A stretch of 36,447 bases of DNA from Caballeronia glathei (lineage in GTDB: Bacteria; Pseudomonadota; Gammaproteobacteria; Burkholderiales; Burkholderiaceae). The translations under genes and the position numbers were made by a program. How positions within the stretch are numbered: position 1 is the first letter of the stretch; each line of letters begins with the position of its first letter. Location: contig NZ_JFHC01000074.1 of NCBI RefSeq assembly GCF_000698595.1, positions 1-36,447 of the forward strand, given 5' to 3'. Shown piece after piece: positions 35,088 through 36,447 of the stretch. The notes under the pieces are model-generated. The model did no database searches, was not told the origin of the DNA, and worked only from the letters and a program-made list of their open reading frames with translations.

Positions 35088-35933
35088 ATGATCCAACCGA
35101 TACCGACTGTCACCTTGCCGGGAGGCGAGGCGATTCCGAAGCTCGGCCAGGGCACCTGGGAAATGGGCGAGCGGCCGAATGCGCGCCAGGCGGAAATCGC
35201 CGCGTTGCGTGCGGGCGTCGAGCTGGGCATGACGCTCGTCGATACGGCCGAGATGTACGGCGACGGCGAGAGCGAGAAGCTGATTGCCGAAGCGCTCGGG
35301 GCCGTGCGTGACGACGTGTTTCTGGTGAGCAAGGTGTATCCGCACAACGGCTCGGAGCACGGCGTGCAGGCCGCGTGCGAGCGCAGCCTCAGGCGGCTGA
35401 AGACTGACCGGCTCGATCTTTATCTGCTGCACTGGCGCGGGGGCGAGGATCTGGCGGGCGTGGTCGCGGGGTTCGGGAAGCTCGTGCGCGACGGCAAGAT
35501 CCGCCACTGGGGCGTGAGCAACTTCGACACCGACGACATGGAGGAGCTGTTTTCGCTCGATGGCGGCAATGCGTGCGCGACCAATCAGGTTCTTTATAAC
35601 GTTGCGCGTCGCGGGCCGGAATTTGATTTGCTGCCTTGGATGAGGGCTCGCGCGATGCCTGCGATGGCGTATAGCCCTGTCGATCATGCGCGGCTGCCGA
35701 AGAAAAGCGTGCTCGATGAGATTGCCGCTGCGCGCGGCGTGTCGGCGGTTCAGATCGCGCTGGCCTGGGTTTTGCAGCAGGATCAGGTGTTCGCGATTCC
35801 GAAAGCGTCGAGTGTCGGGCATGTGGAGCAGAACCGGGCTGCGGCGGGAATTGCGCTCTCGCGCGATGAGCTTGCGCGGATCGATGGACAGTTCACGCCG
35901 CCCAGGGGCAAGCGAGGGCTCGAAATGCTCTAG
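35088..35933 (+). CDS. Aldo/keto reductase, YeaE-like
   Basis: This 281-residue aldo/keto reductase has the catalytic four: Asp52, Tyr57, Lys82 and His115 (VDTAEMYGDGES, SKVYP, LLHWRGG). VSNF and IPKASSVGHVEQN at the C-terminal side bind NADPH. QGTWEMGE, ATNQVLYN and LLPW match my memory of E. coli YeaE, a methylglyoxal reductase, closely. AAGGAGA stands 7 bp before the ATG at 35088, which favours it over the upstream TTG/ATG readings. The physiological aldehyde or ketone is unknown. The gene ends 40 bp before an intergenic repeat copy; a run of seven T follows the stop without a clear hairpin. Confidence 0.9.
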   Translation: MIQPIPTVTLPGGEAIPKLGQGTWEMGERPNARQAEIAALRAGVELGMTLVDTAEMYGDGESEKLIAEALGAVRDDVFLVSKVYPHNGSEHGVQAACERSLRRLKTDRLDLYLLHWRGGEDLAGVVAGFGKLVRDGKIRHWGVSNFDTDDMEELFSLDGGNACATNQVLYNVARRGPEFDLLPWMRARAMPAMAYSPVDHARLPKKSVLDEIAAARGVSAVQIALAWVLQQDQVFAIPKASSVGHVEQNRAAAGIALSRDELARIDGQFTPPRGKRGLEML

Positions 35934-35970
35934 GGCTTTTTTTGCTGCTGCGCGCAAGCATGCGGGGGGA

Positions 35971-36150
35971 GGTCGCTGGTGCTTGGTCTGGTGATGCCGC
36001 TGGCGCTTGGGTTGGACGGTTGTAGAACTGTTTGATGCGCCTGTGCCCTCATGAAGCTTGTTTTGTTATTGGTCTATTAGCTTCGCCCCTGTGCGGGGCG
36101 GCAGTCACTTTCTTTGCTGCTGCAAAGAAAGTAACCAAAGAAAGCAGCTA
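35971..36150 (-). repeat. Inverted copy of the ~120-bp intergenic repeat, with flanking hairpin
   Basis: Read on the minus strand, this copy runs from GTGACTGCCGCCCCGCACAG (ending at 36108) through the CAATAACAA and TTCATG segments to CCAAGCACCAGCG near 35975, like the left-hand units at 1-230 but more diverged. It keeps the GC hairpin (36084-36100) and adds, at its head, a perfect 11-bp hairpin, ACTTTCTTTGC (36107-36117) with GCAAAGAAAGT (36122-36132). As at the left end, its tail points at the stop codon of the adjacent gene. Confidence 0.8.
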
Positions 36151-36447
36151 TGGGGTCAGCGGTGTTAGGACGTGACCACGATTGAGTCATTCCGAGTGGC
36201 CCGACCGTGGGAGTGTCCTTCTCTGTTGGTTGATCGGATAGGCACGCGGACCCACTGCGCCCTCGCACCCTTAAACGAAGTGGTAAGGCAGTCATTCATC
36301 CGTCTCGGCACTGCGTGCACGACGAAAGGTAATTCTGGTGGTGTACCGGGCTCCGAGTCACAGCAACAGCGCCGCAGTACGCGTGGCTAAACAGAAAAAA
36401 CGAAGCGATTGGTGTGACGGCCTTGCGTCGGAGCGAAGCGAGGACGG
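36151..36447. other. Unassigned sequence at the right end
   Basis: About 300 bp with lower GC than the neighbouring genes. Two overlapping 72-codon open frames on opposite strands lack ribosome sites, coding-like base periodicity and recognisable sequence, so I do not call them. It may be an extension of the repeat family or the upstream region of a gene beyond the window. Confidence 0.4.

Noticed and set aside
35937..35943. Run of seven T after the aldo/keto reductase as an intrinsic terminator
   Set aside because: I could not find a convincing GC stem directly before it.
36077..36390. Two 72-codon open frames on opposite strands at the right end
   Set aside because: No ribosome site, no recognisable sequence, and one runs through the repeat hairpin.

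Overview
The window is GC-rich DNA with the gene content and style of a beta-proteobacterium of the Burkholderiaceae (Burkholderia, Paraburkholderia or Caballeronia type). Pointers are the very high third-position GC, a zur-znuACB operon, a polyol ABC-transporter locus of the smo/mtl type, a tandem pair of AspT-like carriers, and intergenic repeats of about 120 bp. I assign family but not species. I see no rRNA, tRNA, CRISPR array, transposase or integrase.

Layout. (1) 1-204: tandem intergenic repeat. (2) 231-3300, minus: zinc uptake operon zur-znuA-znuC-znuB; the ZnuC carries a His-rich tail. (3) 3556-16132: polyol catabolism. On plus lie a sorbitol-type SDR dehydrogenase, a periplasmic binding protein, two permeases, a HAD phosphatase and an ABC ATPase. 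On minus lie a D-arabinitol 4-dehydrogenase, a xylulokinase and a SorC/SmoC-like regulator. A second FGGY kinase on plus diverges from the dehydrogenase. The SDR operon and the dalD operon share an almost identical promoter/operator block (TTGAC, 17 bp, GATCAT, then a conserved start region). (4) 16167-16988, minus: an EAL protein with several catalytic residues missing. (5) 17242-19901: hmgA-fahA, homogentisate breakdown. (6) 20035-22405, minus: two MFS transporters. (7) 22770-23207: a small exported protein of unknown function. (8) 23221-29211, minus: the four-gene ligase-associated DNA repair cassette exo-lig-lhr-pdeM, in which every junction is a 4-bp stop/start overlap. Diverging from it at 29378 is a chromosomal protein with a ParB/Osa/FiwA-like motif. 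(9) 30021-31019: a LysR regulator, diverging across an AT-rich 536-bp spacer from (10) two tandem AspT/YidE-type carriers, 31556-34967. (11) 35088-35933: a YeaE-like aldo/keto reductase. (12) 35971-36150: a third copy of the intergenic repeat, inverted relative to the left-hand copies, followed by about 300 bp that I cannot explain.

How the genes work together. The transporter brings in hexitols and pentitols. The SDR oxidises sorbitol-type substrates to ketoses. DalD converts D-arabitol to D-xylulose, and XylB phosphorylates this for the pentose phosphate pathway. The shared promoter block suggests that one regulator, most simply the SorC-like protein at 9965-10912, controls both arms. The repair cassette is a known but sparsely studied system; its divergent ParB/Osa-like neighbour is the least explained gene association here.

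All functional calls rest on reading motifs and remembered family resemblance. No database search was run.
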